Assembly: GCF_014839805.1 (NCBI RefSeq)
Contig: NC_051141.1
Location: 8,998,777-9,062,776 of the forward strand
Reading direction: 5' to 3'
DNA length: 64,000 bases
From: Manduca sexta
Lineage: Eukaryota; Arthropoda; Insecta; Lepidoptera; Sphingidae
Shown: positions 35,633 to 47,913 of the stretch, one piece after another
How the letters are laid out: every line of letters starts with the position of its first letter
How positions within the stretch are numbered: position 1 is the stretch's first letter
Program-made: the position numbers and the translations under genes
The notes under the pieces: generated by a model
Database searches by the model: none
Told to the model about the DNA's origin: nothing
The model's input: the letters and a program-made list of their open reading frames with translations, nothing else

Positions 35633-36996
35633 CCCTAGTATCAATTCTGTAATTAATCAAATTTGTGTTCATTCGGCTTAAACAAATTAAATATTTGTCC
35701 AAGCAGTATCAGTGACTTGCACACAGGATTAAGTATTAAGGATTACATTTTATTGTTAAACGAAACGAATATTGTATTTATAATATTTGCTTTACAAACG
35801 GTATATTCCAGAAATACTGAGTGTTTAAAAATATTCTTATTTTAAACCAAATAAATATAATGTATTATAGTGTTAATGTATTCCGACATTTGTATCTTAA
35901 ATCATGCATATTATAAGATTTTCCTTTTCAATATTTTTATGACATATTTTTAATTTTGTCAGGCCATATTGCATATTTTTATACCTTGAGATGCAATTAC
36001 TCTCAACAAATACGTGATCAATTTCGCGAGCGGCGCGAATCTGGCTTCATGCCACGACGTTTGTACGACTTGAGCATTTAACGACTGTTAAACTTAAAGC
36101 TTAGGTACATGAAAACATACTTGCATTAGAAGCATAGTACCGTGTGTAGGTGATGCGTTTGTTAGATTTTAAGTAGAGACATTTTAAAATAATTGTGTAT
36201 TTTTATAAACAGATCACTTATATCAGCAAACGAACGTATCAATCATTTTATACCATCAGGACATCAGTGATAAATACGTTACGTCAGTAATCAAGTAGGG
36301 AAGGGCGGATGCATTTTCAAGGAAACAAGGACCACTATATTTGTTATACAATATATTTATATTGATATACATCAATAAACATAGCCAGTGATATAATGTT
36401 TCATTAACATTAGGCATTAGACATTACTATAGCACCAGTAATATATCTATTATATCTTTTATATATTATATATATATTATACAATATGTACCTCTGTTAG
36501 GGTATACACCCTAACATGGGTACGACACCAAAATTATTAAATGTTTAATCATATCATATTAAAAAATAATAATTAATTGTGAAAGAAACTAAAAGAAAAT
36601 AAAGTATATTTACTTAACTTGTCAGTCTCTTAGTAGTGCTCTGCTCGACGGCTCACGATGAAATGCCCCGTATTAATCAAGAGGCCGGTATTTATATCAT
36701 TTCGAACGTCAAAACATTTAAGCACTACCACCATTTCAGACAAATGTTTACAATTTTTATTTTAGTTACCCTAATGCATTTGTTTACAATAACTTACACA
36801 AATAATCACATTATAAATAGTAATATAGCTTTTTTATAAATAATCTATGCTATTACGTTCATGCTTCGTCTTAACACTTATTACATTTTATAATAAAAAA
36901 TAATACCACGCGTTAGCACGCCATCTTGTCGGTCAAGGCCATCTTGTCAAGAGTTATAGCTAAGCATCACTTATATAGAAGTATTTTTTTTGTAGG

Positions 36997-37137
36997 CGTC
37001 CTGCGCTCTACACCGAGGAAATCTGCAAATGCTGGAATCCTAAAGTTAGTGAACGTAAGGACCAAGTGAAATGTTGGGAGGCAATTTTGGAACCCTCTTT
37101 TACATTGGGCAGAGAGGAGATGGAGGGTAAATATTGA
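36997..37137 (+). CDS. Weak candidate exon, unrecognised
   Basis: A pyrimidine-rich tract ending TTTTTTTTGTAG at 36984-36995 is followed by a frame open for 46 codons (starting RPALYTEEICKCWNPKVSER) to a TGA at 37135. The composition is polar and charged, unlike the Leu/Ile/Asn/Lys noise of the neighbourhood. No family is recognised and no second exon was found. It may equally be part of an old retroelement. Confidence 0.15.
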   Translation, partial: RPALYTEEICKCWNPKVSERKDQVKCWEAILEPSFTLGREEMEGKY

Positions 37138-37594
37138 CGGGGTAATTTTACGGCTCAATTTGGATTACCAACCATGAGTTTCTGTGTGCTTAGGGCTGCG
37201 AAAATTAATTTAGGATAAAGACAATCAAATGCACGAATGCAATTGCATTCGATGTGGAGACCAAGCGGACAGGAATTGCCTCGGGGGTCGAAGGGTTCGA
37301 AACACTCAGTAAAATAACATTAGTTGCCTATATTACACCGAGGATAGTAGTCATTATAAATATTTTTGATAAGTTATTAACCCAATTAGTATTTTGGCTT
37401 CCCGATTGTGTCTACCCGAAAAAACTGAATGTTTACATAACCATGTTACATTTCATTTAACTACGTTAGTTAATTTATTCGTGACACGTATATTTTAACA
37501 AATCAATAATTTAAAAATCAACTTTACAGACGTCATCAATGGTAGTCCCGTGCAATATTGATCAATTACAATTATTGTATCTAACCAAGAGTAT

Positions 37595-37870
37595 GACCAA
37601 TTCCGAGCAGCGGCCATCTGGCGCACCTCTGGCTTGTTGCCAGTATGTACGTGTTGAAGTATTGAGAGACATTTGTGAATGTAAATTTTTGGTACTATGA
37701 TTTATACAAGGCATCAATGGCTGGGTTTGATGATTGATTGCAATAAAATTATTTCAACAATTTGGCCATTTCCGAACGAGGGCCGTCTAATACATATCTG
37801 GCTTGTTGCCAAAATGTAAATTGTAGCTCTGCATATCTCTTTACGTTACAATTTTTATACGATGAGAAGC
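37595..37870. repeat. Decayed tandem duplication, period about 169 bp
   Basis: TTCCGAGCAGCGGCCATCTG with TCTGGCTTGTTGCCAGTATG at 37601 recurs as TCCGAACGAGGGCCGTCTAA with TCTGGCTTGTTGCCAAAATG at 37771. The two units are clearly diverged. Confidence 0.55.
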
Positions 37871-38473
37871 GTATTGAAAAATATTTACTCTTTCAGAGCA
37901 GATCAATATCTTGCGGCCGAAGCGATAAAATATATTTATCACAGTACATACATTTTATTACTTAATGAAATATCTTAGCCAGATAGGTTACGATGGTGTA
38001 GAATGTAAATTGGCAATTATACTCAAATTCAGAATAAGTAAATTTGAAACTTCAATTAATTTTCAAACTACGATAGGAGTATATTTATCAGTACAATAAG
38101 TAAACATTTCCCAAAGCATATACATTATTAAATATTTATGTATAAGTCATAGCGGGTTGTTGACAAAGTTAACCAGAATGAATCGCCACAGACATTCTAT
38201 CTAATTCTGACTATCTTTGCCGTAAGAAAGCGGAGCAAAACACGCCCCGACCGCGCCATGTATACTATTCTGCACGTACAATCGTCCTGCACGAATCCGT
38301 GCACAATACCAAAGTTATACAAATAACGTTAAATTTCATATCTCGTAAATTGTGTATCCTGGTTTAATATTTGGATATTCAAAGTTTTCGTATTGAAGTT
38401 TTGGAAATTTGTCCCAGTATTTTCAAGACTGTCAGTATTATGTGAAATCGAGTTGGAGCTTTGAAATAATTAC

Positions 38474-38655
38474 ACACACAACATTAAGCATTTATCCCTG
38501 AAGGTGTATGCGGAGTTGGAACCAGGGTACCTACTTTTCGCCAAGTGTGTTGCGTCTCATGATATGATAGGGGGTGAGCCTATCGCTATATCGGGCACAA
38601 ATTTCAGACTCCAGGTTGATACTGACCAGAAAAACCCAAATATCACTTTGTCCGA
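38474..38655 (-). mobile_element. SINE family B, head missing
   Basis: Plus-strand sequence GCATTTATCCCTGAAGGTGT, TTCGCCAAGTGTGTTGCGTC, GTGAGCCTATCGCTATATCG and CCAGGTTGATACTGACCAGA is the complement of the body and tail. The match stops just before the B box, so the copy is 5'-truncated. The frame at 38504-38713 is not a gene. Confidence 0.75.
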
Positions 38656-40039
38656 CTCGGGATCCAAAATAATCAATGCTATATTATTTCTAATCTATTT
38701 CATGCCGATTTGAATAGTGTTTTATATTTAGGTACCTTATGGCAATCGATAGATATTTTTTATATTTTATTAAAAAGATTCATATGAAGTTTTTAAATAG
38801 AGCATACAATCGAGTGGCTTTTTTGTGATAAATAAACACGCCCAGTATATTTGTGTAAAGTTTTTGGGAACGCAACGGTGGACCAGCGATCAGCTCGGGT
38901 TTTGATAATTAAACTCGGCAGCAAAACTATTTTGATGCGGCTTAATACCGGACTTCAGCTTAGTTGCTGATTTATTCAAAACATATAACAGGATGCACGA
39001 TGCTATGACATTAAAATAAAATATACCTAAACTGAATGTATTGACGTCGCATATTTTTTAAATAATTACTACAATCATTATTATTACAAAATGAATAAAT
39101 TGATTATAATTTGCTAATTTATACATTTTATACAACTGTTAAATTAATTAATGCAGCACACTCGCTAGAACTTACCTTCTCTTTAATATTGCAGAAACTT
39201 AATCGAATTAAAGCACCGTAACCGTCCGTCTACGGCGTAGTGCCGTAACGCCGTAGCGTCGTAGCGCCGACGCGTAGCTTTTTTCTTATACATTACGCAA
39301 CTTAGATGACCTTTGTGACATTGCGGGTCTCCGATCTGATAAGAAAATGTTATATTGTTTTGAATAGTTAACTAAAGTTTGTTATACTTTATATTAGATT
39401 TTATGTATAGTAGTTACTGTGGGATTTATATTTTCTTTCTGAATAATAAAACAGAATTACAAAGCTTTAAAACATGGAAATATGTTCGGGTTTGTATTAT
39501 GAAGGAAAAATCTATAAATGGAATAGATGATAATATTATTTTCTGATGTTTCCCTTTTTCCCGAAATTTAGTCGCTGAATAAGGTTAATAATCCAAATAA
39601 GGGTTGTCTCAGTTTAGTAAAAATACCACTTATGGTATAATATTGCACTTTTTATTAATATTACTATCTTAGCTTCGAACTTGATAATATTTTTTGAACA
39701 TTTATTCCTTTAAATTATAATTTTAACATTAAAGTTCACAGTAAAAGAAACCATAAATCGTATACAAATACAAAATAACTAAGATGTATATTTAATTCCA
39801 ACATATTGACATGCGTTTATTTGTTAAAATATTTAATTTACTTTCATAAATAGTAAAAATTAGATAATTTTCTCAAAATCACACGATTTTAGGGAGGCGG
39901 AACTTCCGGCAAGCACAGCCGAAGCCAAAAAAAAAGGACTACAACAAAATAAGCTATAATAAAATAATTATATATAAGTAATTAATTACTATTCAAAAGT
40001 CTATTTTTTATTTGAGGGTCAGGATTTCTTTTTTTACAG
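38656..40039. other. No supported gene; CGTAGC-rich patch at 39222-39280
   Basis: AT-rich apart from 39222-39280, where short near-repeats of CGTAG and GCCGTA (for example ACGCCGTAGCGTCGTAGCGC) form a tandem-like, self-complementary patch. No gene was recognised. Confidence 0.45.
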
Positions 40040-40129
40040 CTGGAGACTGCGCGCTTCACTGACCTTCATTTCATGAAGATATTACAAAGGACCATCTTTG
40101 GGACAAGCGGTCAGAACAATGAGCTATAA
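40040..40129 (+). CDS. Candidate short terminal exon, unrecognised
   Basis: A strong acceptor (ATTTCTTTTTTTACAG ending at 40039) is followed by a 29-codon frame, LETARFTDLHFMKILQRTIF and then GTSGQNNEL, ending in TAA at 40127-40129 with another TAG two codons later. Other frames close within 11 codons. Composition differs from surrounding noise. No family is recognised, no AATAAA lies close downstream, and no partner exon was seen. Confidence 0.25.
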   Translation: METARFTDLHFMKILQRTIFGTSGQNNEL

Positions 40130-42996
40130 TAGTATCATGTTAAAGTGTTCCTTACATTCAGTTTCTATATAACAGAGACGTGTTTGTGACGTCTTCTGAA
40201 ATTATTACTACATAAGTACAGTTATCTAGTCTTTCCTTACTATATCTAAGGACTGGGACATGTTTTTCGCTTCGTTAGGTTTTTAAATCAAATATAATAC
40301 TGCACAAACAAGTATAAGCTCTCTGCTCGTAAAATCAAATATAAATCTTATTTGAAAACTCTAGCCTTCCATGAAATTTGTTTCCTTGAATCTCACAAAC
40401 ATTCTGTGAAGAGACTTTTAAATCCTTTTATGAACATTGAGATTTTGTTATTTTTATGTTAATCTGCTTTTATTTTTTACGTAAGCTTTCAGTAAAAAAC
40501 ATTATACTCAAATGAAAAGATAAATATATTTAAGTATTTCAAAGAAATTAATTCAATATGCCAAGAGCTTTGTAGAGTGTTTCCACAGAAAAGAATTAGT
40601 ATTAGCTATTTTCTATAGCAACCACGTTTCTCAGCAATAACAACTTTCGATAAAACCCTATAGTATGTTCACAATATAATAATTATTGTTTTAATTATTT
40701 TAAACACATTTTAAGTAGTTTATGAGCGAAGATACAGGACGTAGTTTAAACTAGGCCAATGAATTGATTGGTTGCACACGACCGGCCGCAATCTACTAGA
40801 CACTTGTGCGTTTGATACAGCGCCTCCGAGGACCCACTTTCTGTCACTATCAGTAGCTTAGCATCTTAAAGGCGCAAGCCATAGAATGCAGCGATTGAAA
40901 TCTATTTATTTTCCTTATATTGCATTTAAAAGCGTTTGTGCTTGTATTGGACGAGCCGGTAGTGCGTGAAGGGGCGAATTAACAACTAATTACTAGTAGT
41001 TTTACGACATACGCACTTGCTTTCTTTTTTACATAATACGTTTAAACATATATTGAAATTCATGGAAATATTATTTTCGAAGCCGCTACAGATTGATGAC
41101 AGATGAGCTTTTACTTATTAATAAATATTCTTATGATCCTTACCCTGCTTATGAATGTCCAGGCATTGTCATCTAATACAAGTACCACATAGTAAAGAAC
41201 AGAATATAATAAAACATTTTGATAAATTAACAAAAATATAATCCGGAAGAAAAATATTATGAATTCTCCAACATTTGGATGTAAACAGTCAACGAACAAA
41301 TCTTAGCATTCGGTTAATTGTTTTTTTACCGTCTTAATTATAAATACAAGAGATAGGTAGTATCACTACTAATCTGAGAGTGCCGTTCGCTTAATACTTG
41401 AACCTGGAGCCTAGTAACCATTGCGTCCGATATCAAAGCGGCCAATCTATTTGCTTGCATCACAAAGCCGTCGTAAACGTGACGCAAATAGCACAGACTT
41501 ATCCCAGTGCACGGTTGAGGTCCTGTGAATAGCTGTACAGCTGTTGGCAAACGCTTGGTAAATGAACTTATAGCGTAGTGCATGAAATAGCATTTATCGG
41601 TATTAGTCTGAATACATACTTTAGGAAAGTCGATTATTGCTCGGAGTTTTTACTTAGAAATCTTTGCTATTAGATTTGTAAAACGTATTAATGGCACAGA
41701 TGATATTGGAGCGTAAATTATGTAGATGCATTAATATTGGCTCTTTATACTTTGTTTAGAGTTTGGTTTGCAGCGAACTGGCGAAATGATTTATTTAGAC
41801 AGTTGTAGTAGCTCCACGTTAAGTCATTTTCGAAGTGGTCTATAATGTTGATCGTATTATCTTTTCATTTTCGGGTTTGTTTTCAATAGCGTATTAAATT
41901 AACAATGACAATAATTATTAATCGAAACATTAAATTTTTATTAATTTTGTGTTTTGTAACGGTTCTTGATGTCATAATGATATCAGGCTCCTGTTAAATA
42001 CTGAGTATCTTCTTTTATGTCCTGATATTTTAATAAATTGTAAAGATTTCCTTAATTGCCCAATTTTAAAACAGTGTTTTCCTCTTTGTATTACTTGGGG
42101 TTATTACGGTTTTGAAATATTATGAAGTTATATTTGTGGTACATACCTTGTTCTTTAAGATTTTAGTCATTAGTTTGTTTCTTAGCCCTCTAAAGTAATT
42201 AAATATTAGTTTTAGTAATATAATATGTATTAGCTTTAGGAGAATCTTAAGCATTCATTTTTATATTAAGTTGTTACTCATGCAATCTTACAGAGTAAAT
42301 AAAAAACAGTTTTTTCTTTTATAATAATAATTGTTATGGCTATTCTATGTTTACTCTAGAGAATATCTCAATTTCGTGGAAATAACATCCCTATAAGAAA
42401 TAATAAATACTACTATTTATATACAGGAATTATTTTTATTTTATATTGTGTTTTGTTTGGCTCTCCCCGGGTATAATATCTTTCTCGGAAGAAAGATGTA
42501 TGCTTTTGTGAGATAGAAAGTAGCCTAAATATGTTATGTGTATTACGTATCTATCGCTGGATAAATTCGAAATTCGTAATTCAGTTTTTAGTGAAAATAA
42601 TCTTTTTTTTTGTATATAATATTTAATAAATAAAATATTACTAATTAAAACAATGTTTTTATTAAAATACGTTTTTATTTGATTATTCGTCAATTTTACG
42701 AGCATATTAAACTTTTAGTAATAGACTAAAGTGTAGATATACATTTTATCCTTTTAAGCTCGTATCATAGAATTTTCCAAATTTAGCCGACGGCACATAT
42801 CCGCACTGTGTGTGCCATATTTCTATGTAGACATCTACACACCATAAGTTTCGTTTGGAATTCCTACACTACTATATAGACTGAGATATTCGTCAGATAA
42901 CAATTCAATGACTATTGTAACTATGATATATTATATGACAATCTCAAAACTCTGATAGCTGACTATGGTTCGAATACAGTATATTGTACACTTTAT
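40130..42996. other. No supported gene
   Basis: AT-rich sequence. The 81-codon minus-strand frame at 41338-41583 (containing RLAALISDAMVTRLQVQVLS) has better composition than most but no recognisable domain and no convincing splice sites. A GC-richer patch lies at 40780-40880. Confidence 0.35.
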
Positions 42997-43145
42997 TACC
43001 CGTGTTAATTTTTTCCGGTATAAAAGTCTCGCTTTATATTTTCCCAGGAGAAAAAGTAGCCTATAGCACTCATGAGTAAGTAGAGTGGCATTGCCTGTAC
43101 AAACAAAAAAACTCATAAACTTGTCTTTATTATATTAATATAGAT
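42997..43145 (-). mobile_element. Helitron-like repeat, minus orientation, partial
   Basis: The plus strand has TTTTCCCAGGAGAAAAAGTA and GCCTATAGCACTCATGAGTA, complements of the GTGCTATAGGC...TCCCGGGAAAATAT boxes of the plus-strand copies. It ends in an AATATAG complement of the start motif. Confidence 0.55.
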
Positions 43146-43623
43146 TTGTGCAGATATATTTTTCGTGTTTTCGCACCCGCAGGAAGTTTTTAAAAGATAG
43201 GTCAGTAGCATCTAAGTTATCTGATACCAGAAAAATAGTTAAGTATTGTCGCCCTTAATGACACGAATAAGAATTAAGGCACTAAGGAGGTGTTTCGACT
43301 TGTATTGCCTCTTTGGTGATAAAAACGATTTTCTTGTGAACTCAAGAAATCGTACTTATTAAAAAGAGGTAATGCGAAGTTGTTACCTTACGTTGTCTTG
43401 TTATTAGAACCGCGGCACAAGACCGAGTCGGTACTTTGTTGCTGCACATTAATATAGCTATAATTTTCTATTGAAGTATATTAAAGCTCACAATCACCTT
43501 AATCTTCGAGAGATCGCACGTGCTGAGAGATTTTTGGTAACTGGCGACGCGTCCTGGGTTCGCACGGGTAGCACAGTATATCCCTACATTATTTCTGATG
43601 TACTAAACATTAATCTGTACTAA

Positions 43624-43975
43624 CATACCTATATGCAGCTGATAACATTGCTTGTTTGAACGCACTAATCTCAGGAACTACTAAACTCATTAAGACTTTT
43701 TTACTAATAGAAAGCTTCATTACTCATGAGTGCTATAGACTTTTTTTATCCCGGGAAAATATTTATCCTGGAGAACCTTTTTCACGCGGGCTGAACCGCG
43801 GGCAAAACTTAATGAATTATACAGATGAAGAACTAAAAACCTCTTTCTTAAATCACCCCGTTCATTGGTGAAAACCGTATGAAAATTCGTTCGGTAATTA
43901 TTGAGTTTATCACTTTTATAGAAATAGACGCGGCGGGGGACTTTGTTTTATAGTATCTAAAGAAGTTAAACTTCA
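43624..43975 (+). mobile_element. Helitron-like repeat plus adjoining repeat box
   Basis: 43624-43810 has GTTTGAACGCACTAATCTCA, GAACTACTAAACTCATTAAG, TCATGAGTGCTATAGACTTT, TATCCCGGGAAAATATTTAT and CACGCGGGCTGAACCGCGGG. It is followed at 43868-43965 by ACCGTATGAAAATTCGTTCG and GACGCGGCGGGGGACTTTGT, a box seen inverted at 35089. The frame at 43656-43871 is not a gene. Confidence 0.65.
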
Positions 43976-45173
43976 CGACGTATTCGATACCACGGAACTC
44001 TATCACACAAGAAATAAGACTTAAAATTAAAAAAGATGAGTTTAGTAAAAACTTTACACTTCCTCGACTTTACACTGTCAGACGTTCTGAACGCCGAAAG
44101 GCAACTTGTTCAGTAGGGCATAAAATTAAAGCTGGCACACGGTCCGGCTGCGGTTTTGCTAAGTCACGTTGCTATGAATACTCGACACTAAAATTAGAGC
44201 CTATGGGTTTTTCTAAGAATAAAAAATATTTATATTTTTATTTTGTTTATTCATGAGTCTTTTCTATAATGTTTATATTCCAATTAGGTCGGTTTGGACG
44301 ATTGAAGGTGTTTAATAAATTTTAATCACATCCACAATCTATAATTATTAGTGGAATGGAATATCGAAGCATCCGACGTTTAATTTTAAATAGATACTCA
44401 GAACGATTTATTTTTTAAACATCATAGGTACTAATTGTTGTAGTTATTTTCATTAATATCAAGTTCTGTCACTTCACTAAAGTTCAATCAGGATTAAAAT
44501 TATATATTCAGCTCAATCTAATCATTTTAGACCTTAGGCCGTGAAACTTTGGACACTAATTTAAATTTCAATTTAGCTTTCACGTGTGCGCGCAGACTAT
44601 CATGGTTCGCAAGCGGCAAGCAATATGAACCTGGCGGACATTCAAAGGCTGAAGTCGGAACAGCACAAAGAGTTACATGAATAATAAACGCCGCTTAACT
44701 CTTTTCACAGCCAAACAAAGGGGATGGTCTGAGAAAAAAATGCTTCTATCAATTCGCCATTGTGTGGAAAAATATCACTAATACGGATATGTTTAGGGTT
44801 TGAAATTCATTGCAGGTCGGTGGCTACTTAATTGCGAGACGCACTGTCGTTCCATTTACAATACAGTTTTGTGTATTATAGATATCCCAATTCTTTAAAT
44901 AGATAATATGTTGTAATTGAGGGTATAAAATATGGATGTCACGCTAAAATCCTCTGGTGCAAGTTGTACGTAAAAGTTTTAATAGAGATAATAAAACAAA
45001 CTAAGCATTCACTCACACACACCACTTTACGACGGTATTAAAACCACAGAACAGTCCGCTCTGAGAAGAGCAATTTGCTGTAGAATTGGGTGACGGAACT
45101 CTCACGGTCGATACATTGCAGCCGGTTTCGACATTCATAACATGTAATTATTTCTACAAAATAGCAGAATATT

Positions 45174-45440
45174 TTAAACTAGCTTCCGCTCGCAGCTTCG
45201 CCCGCGTGGATTTCGGACTTCAAAAATGGAGGAGGTGCTCAATTTGTCGGGACGTTTTTTTAAGTATGGTGGTATGCAGGTGGTCCGATTGTCCTGTCAG
45301 GGTCTGATGATGGGATCCTGGTGAAATCGAAGGAAGCTTATAGCATGATTCAGTATTCACGCGTGATGGCTTATTATTAGCGTATTTCATGTATAACTTT
45401 GGTGTTTCTATACCGATTTCTATGATTCTTTTTATGGAAT
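45174..45440 (-). mobile_element. Helitron-like 3' end with retroelement-like flank
   Basis: AACTAGCTTCCGCTCGCAGC and TTCGCCCGCGTGGATTTCGG are the complement of the family end. The adjoining AAATGGAGGAGGTGCTCAAT and TCTGATGATGGGATCCTGGT motifs recur in lepidopteran repeats. Boundaries are approximate. Confidence 0.45.
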
Positions 45441-45659
45441 ATTTAATAATGTTAACTTTTTAATTAGGGATGACTAAGAGTGTTATAAACGTAAGAGTAG
45501 ACAAATATAATGAGAAAGCTTCGAACTGCTAAGCTATCGGGAGTTACACGTGTTATTGTGAGTCAACCATAAAAGATAGACATATGCTGTCGTGGGATAT
45601 TTATTGCATAATTTTAAGGAGAACATTTCCGTCATACTTGATTTCTGTGTAGCTTTAAC

Positions 45660-45940
45660 CATTAAGGTTGCACACGCGACGGAAGCTTAAAAAAATGGAG
45701 TAACTTCTCCCGTTTTCCCAACATTTCCCTTCACTGCTCTGCTCCTATTAATTGTAGCGTGATGAAAAGTATACTATAACCAGCACAGGAGTATGACAAA
45801 TAATTGTACCAAGTTTCGTTAAAATCCGTCGAGTAGTTTTTGTTTCTATAACGGTTATACAGACAGACAGACAAAAATTTTACTAATTGCATTTTTGGCA
45901 TCAGTATCGATCCCTAATCACCCCCTGATAGTTATTTTGG
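45660..45940. repeat. Interspersed repeat fragment with CAGA repeats
   Basis: It contains TGGAGTAACTTCTCCCGTTT, CAAGTTTCGTTAAAATCCGT, CGAGTAGTTTTTG and (CAGA)n CAAAAATTTTACT, a combination typical of dispersed insect repeats. The class was not assigned. Confidence 0.45.
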
Positions 45941-46214
45941 AAATATATTTCATGTACAGAATTGACCTCTCTACAGATTTATTTTAAGTATAGAAGATGA
46001 ATACCACTGAAATGTGATGGCGAGTGCAGGTTGATTAGAGTACGTAGTATACTTTGTTTCACTTGTACAGTGCAACTGTTTCAATATACGTATTTAACGA
46101 TAATTGTATGTTTACCCGTATATGTTTTGAACATCAGATTCAATTATACATCCAGAATACGTACATGTAACAAACATTGATTTTGTTAAGGGTTAGATAT
46201 CAAATTGTCCCCAT

Positions 46215-46345
46215 AGGGTTAAGCATAGGTGTAACGAATGTATCCACACTTGGCCTAAGTTATTTTCGTCCTATGAAGTGGTAGAGGACGTGGCTATATC
46301 TCTGTAATATCTAGTTCAAATATCAATCCCAGGATATTAATTTTG
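46215..46345 (-). mobile_element. SINE family B, very degraded
   Basis: GCATAGGTGTAACGAATGTA, CGTCCTATGAAGTGGTAGAG, GACGTGGCTATATC and a damaged TCAATCCCAGG follow the order of the complement of family B, at low identity. This is one of the oldest copies here. Confidence 0.45.
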
Positions 46346-46930
46346 TAGTTGTTCAAATTGAAAACTTATTCATAATTATTAATTATGTTGACCGATCTTT
46401 GCGGATATCGAATCGTAAATTTTACGGTTCTGCAAGTATGGTGCTGTAATTCTACCAAAAAGGCAAAATAAAGCGTTAACTATTATCAAATACTATAAAA
46501 GATATTTAAATATCATTATCCATCAAAAGGAATCCTTATAGTTTGTTGTCCGCTTCTCTACCAAAAGCATTTTTCTCAGAAACGCACAAAGGTATCAAGT
46601 TGAAATTTATATCAAATACTCCAGTCTACAAACAATCTCTTTAAGGTATAAAAAAATCAAACGATATGATCATTTCTGTCGCATATTTTACGATTTCATG
46701 AAGGGAACAAGACCTATAATGTACTTCTCATTAACCTAGATCATGAAGTTTGGTAAAAAGCAGTCTTACAGCACATGTAGAGGAAAAATTCTGAAAACCG
46801 TAAATATGTATTTTATAATAACATATAAAGCGAAGTTACTAGTACAAACTTATTACTTGCGGTTATTGTAATAAAAGTGTCTAAGGATCAAACGCAAACT
46901 TGCGTCTGAACTAATAAACTAACATAATAC

Positions 46931-47913
46931 CCGTCTCATTCCAAAACGCGCTTTACCTAAAAACACGTTTTTATGAAACCCTCGCCGTCTTATTACAAAT
47001 AGCGACATAAACCTTAGTTAAAACTTGTATTAACGAATCCAGGCTTATCTGTAAAACCATGGTTTAAATTTGTACGAATTACAAAACTCATAAAAACCGT
47101 AGACTTCTTAGTACCGCCACTTGAACCGCGGCCTATATATAGACCACAGATAAATACAATCAACATTCGTTCAACATGATATCATTCAATCGCAACCTTC
47201 CATTATACCCAAAAAATAAAACGTTTCCATACAGTGTTACTGATTAAATAATATTGAGGAGTGTTAAAAATTATGACTTGGTTATTTTGCTCCAACATCA
47301 ACAATAGTTGTAACTTCGATTGCAGTTTTTATGTTGTATTAGCTGGTAATAAGTATATGTACATGCGTGTTATAAAACGTAACCTTTCCGCGCGTTATAT
47401 TAAACTATAACATTAAACAAATCTATCGAAACGTGCTCTGGAATATGTCATCAAACTTTAATTATATAGAACAATTGTCTCTTTGTTAATAATATTGTGA
47501 TAGATCAACAAAAGAAAAAAAGATCTGAGAATCGGAGTACTGAGGAAAAAGTAAGTAAACAAAAAATCCTTCAAATAGCTTTTAATTTGTTATATAATTA
47601 ATATCGTCCAGTAGCTTAACGATTTCAATATCTTCAATATCGACTAAATTTACGATGTTAATATCCATTTTCAGGTAAAAAATAACTCAAGACAACGAAG
47701 TAGATGCTAACTTAAGAGATAATCTGACAATTGATTTCATATTTACGATTGTGACCATCGTTAAACTAGAGGTCGCCGAGGTTTATCTTTAGGCCATCAA
47801 ATAGTCCATGGTTTATCGTTAAACCACTTTTTATAATATCACTTTTGAATAAACCGAATTTTTATAGGTTTAAACCAGAGTTATTAGGTAAAGCGCGTTT
47901 TGTAATACGACGG
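46931..47913. mobile_element. 983-bp element with 30-bp terminal inverted repeats
   Basis: 46931-46960 and 47884-47913 are reverse complements over 30 bp with 3 mismatches, sharing CAAAACGCGCTTTACCTAA. Weaker inverted similarity continues inward (AAACCATGG occurs at similar depth on both sides). No frame inside is transposase-like, so it would be non-autonomous. A TATA-like CTATATATAG sits at 47133. No clear target duplication was seen, so two facing copies of one repeat is the alternative. Confidence 0.55.

Larger units (their letters stand above)
35633..38473. other. No well-supported gene
   Basis: AT-rich sequence. It contains the weak exon candidate at 36997-37137 and the decayed tandem duplication at 37595-37870, each listed separately. 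A perfect 9-bp-arm hairpin TGTTAGGGT/ACCCTAACA at 36495-36516 is too small to interpret. Confidence 0.4.

Noticed and set aside
36495..36516. 9-bp-arm hairpin TGTTAGGGT/ACCCTAACA
   Set aside because: Bacterial-terminator-like shape has no meaning in this eukaryotic context and there is no supporting feature.
41338..41583. 81-codon minus-strand frame with balanced composition
   Set aside because: No recognised domain, no good splice sites, and no conservation can be tested here; kept only as a note.
47133..47240. TATA-like CTATATATAG followed by an ATG frame of 23 codons
   Set aside because: It lies inside the TIR element and the frame is too short to support a gene.
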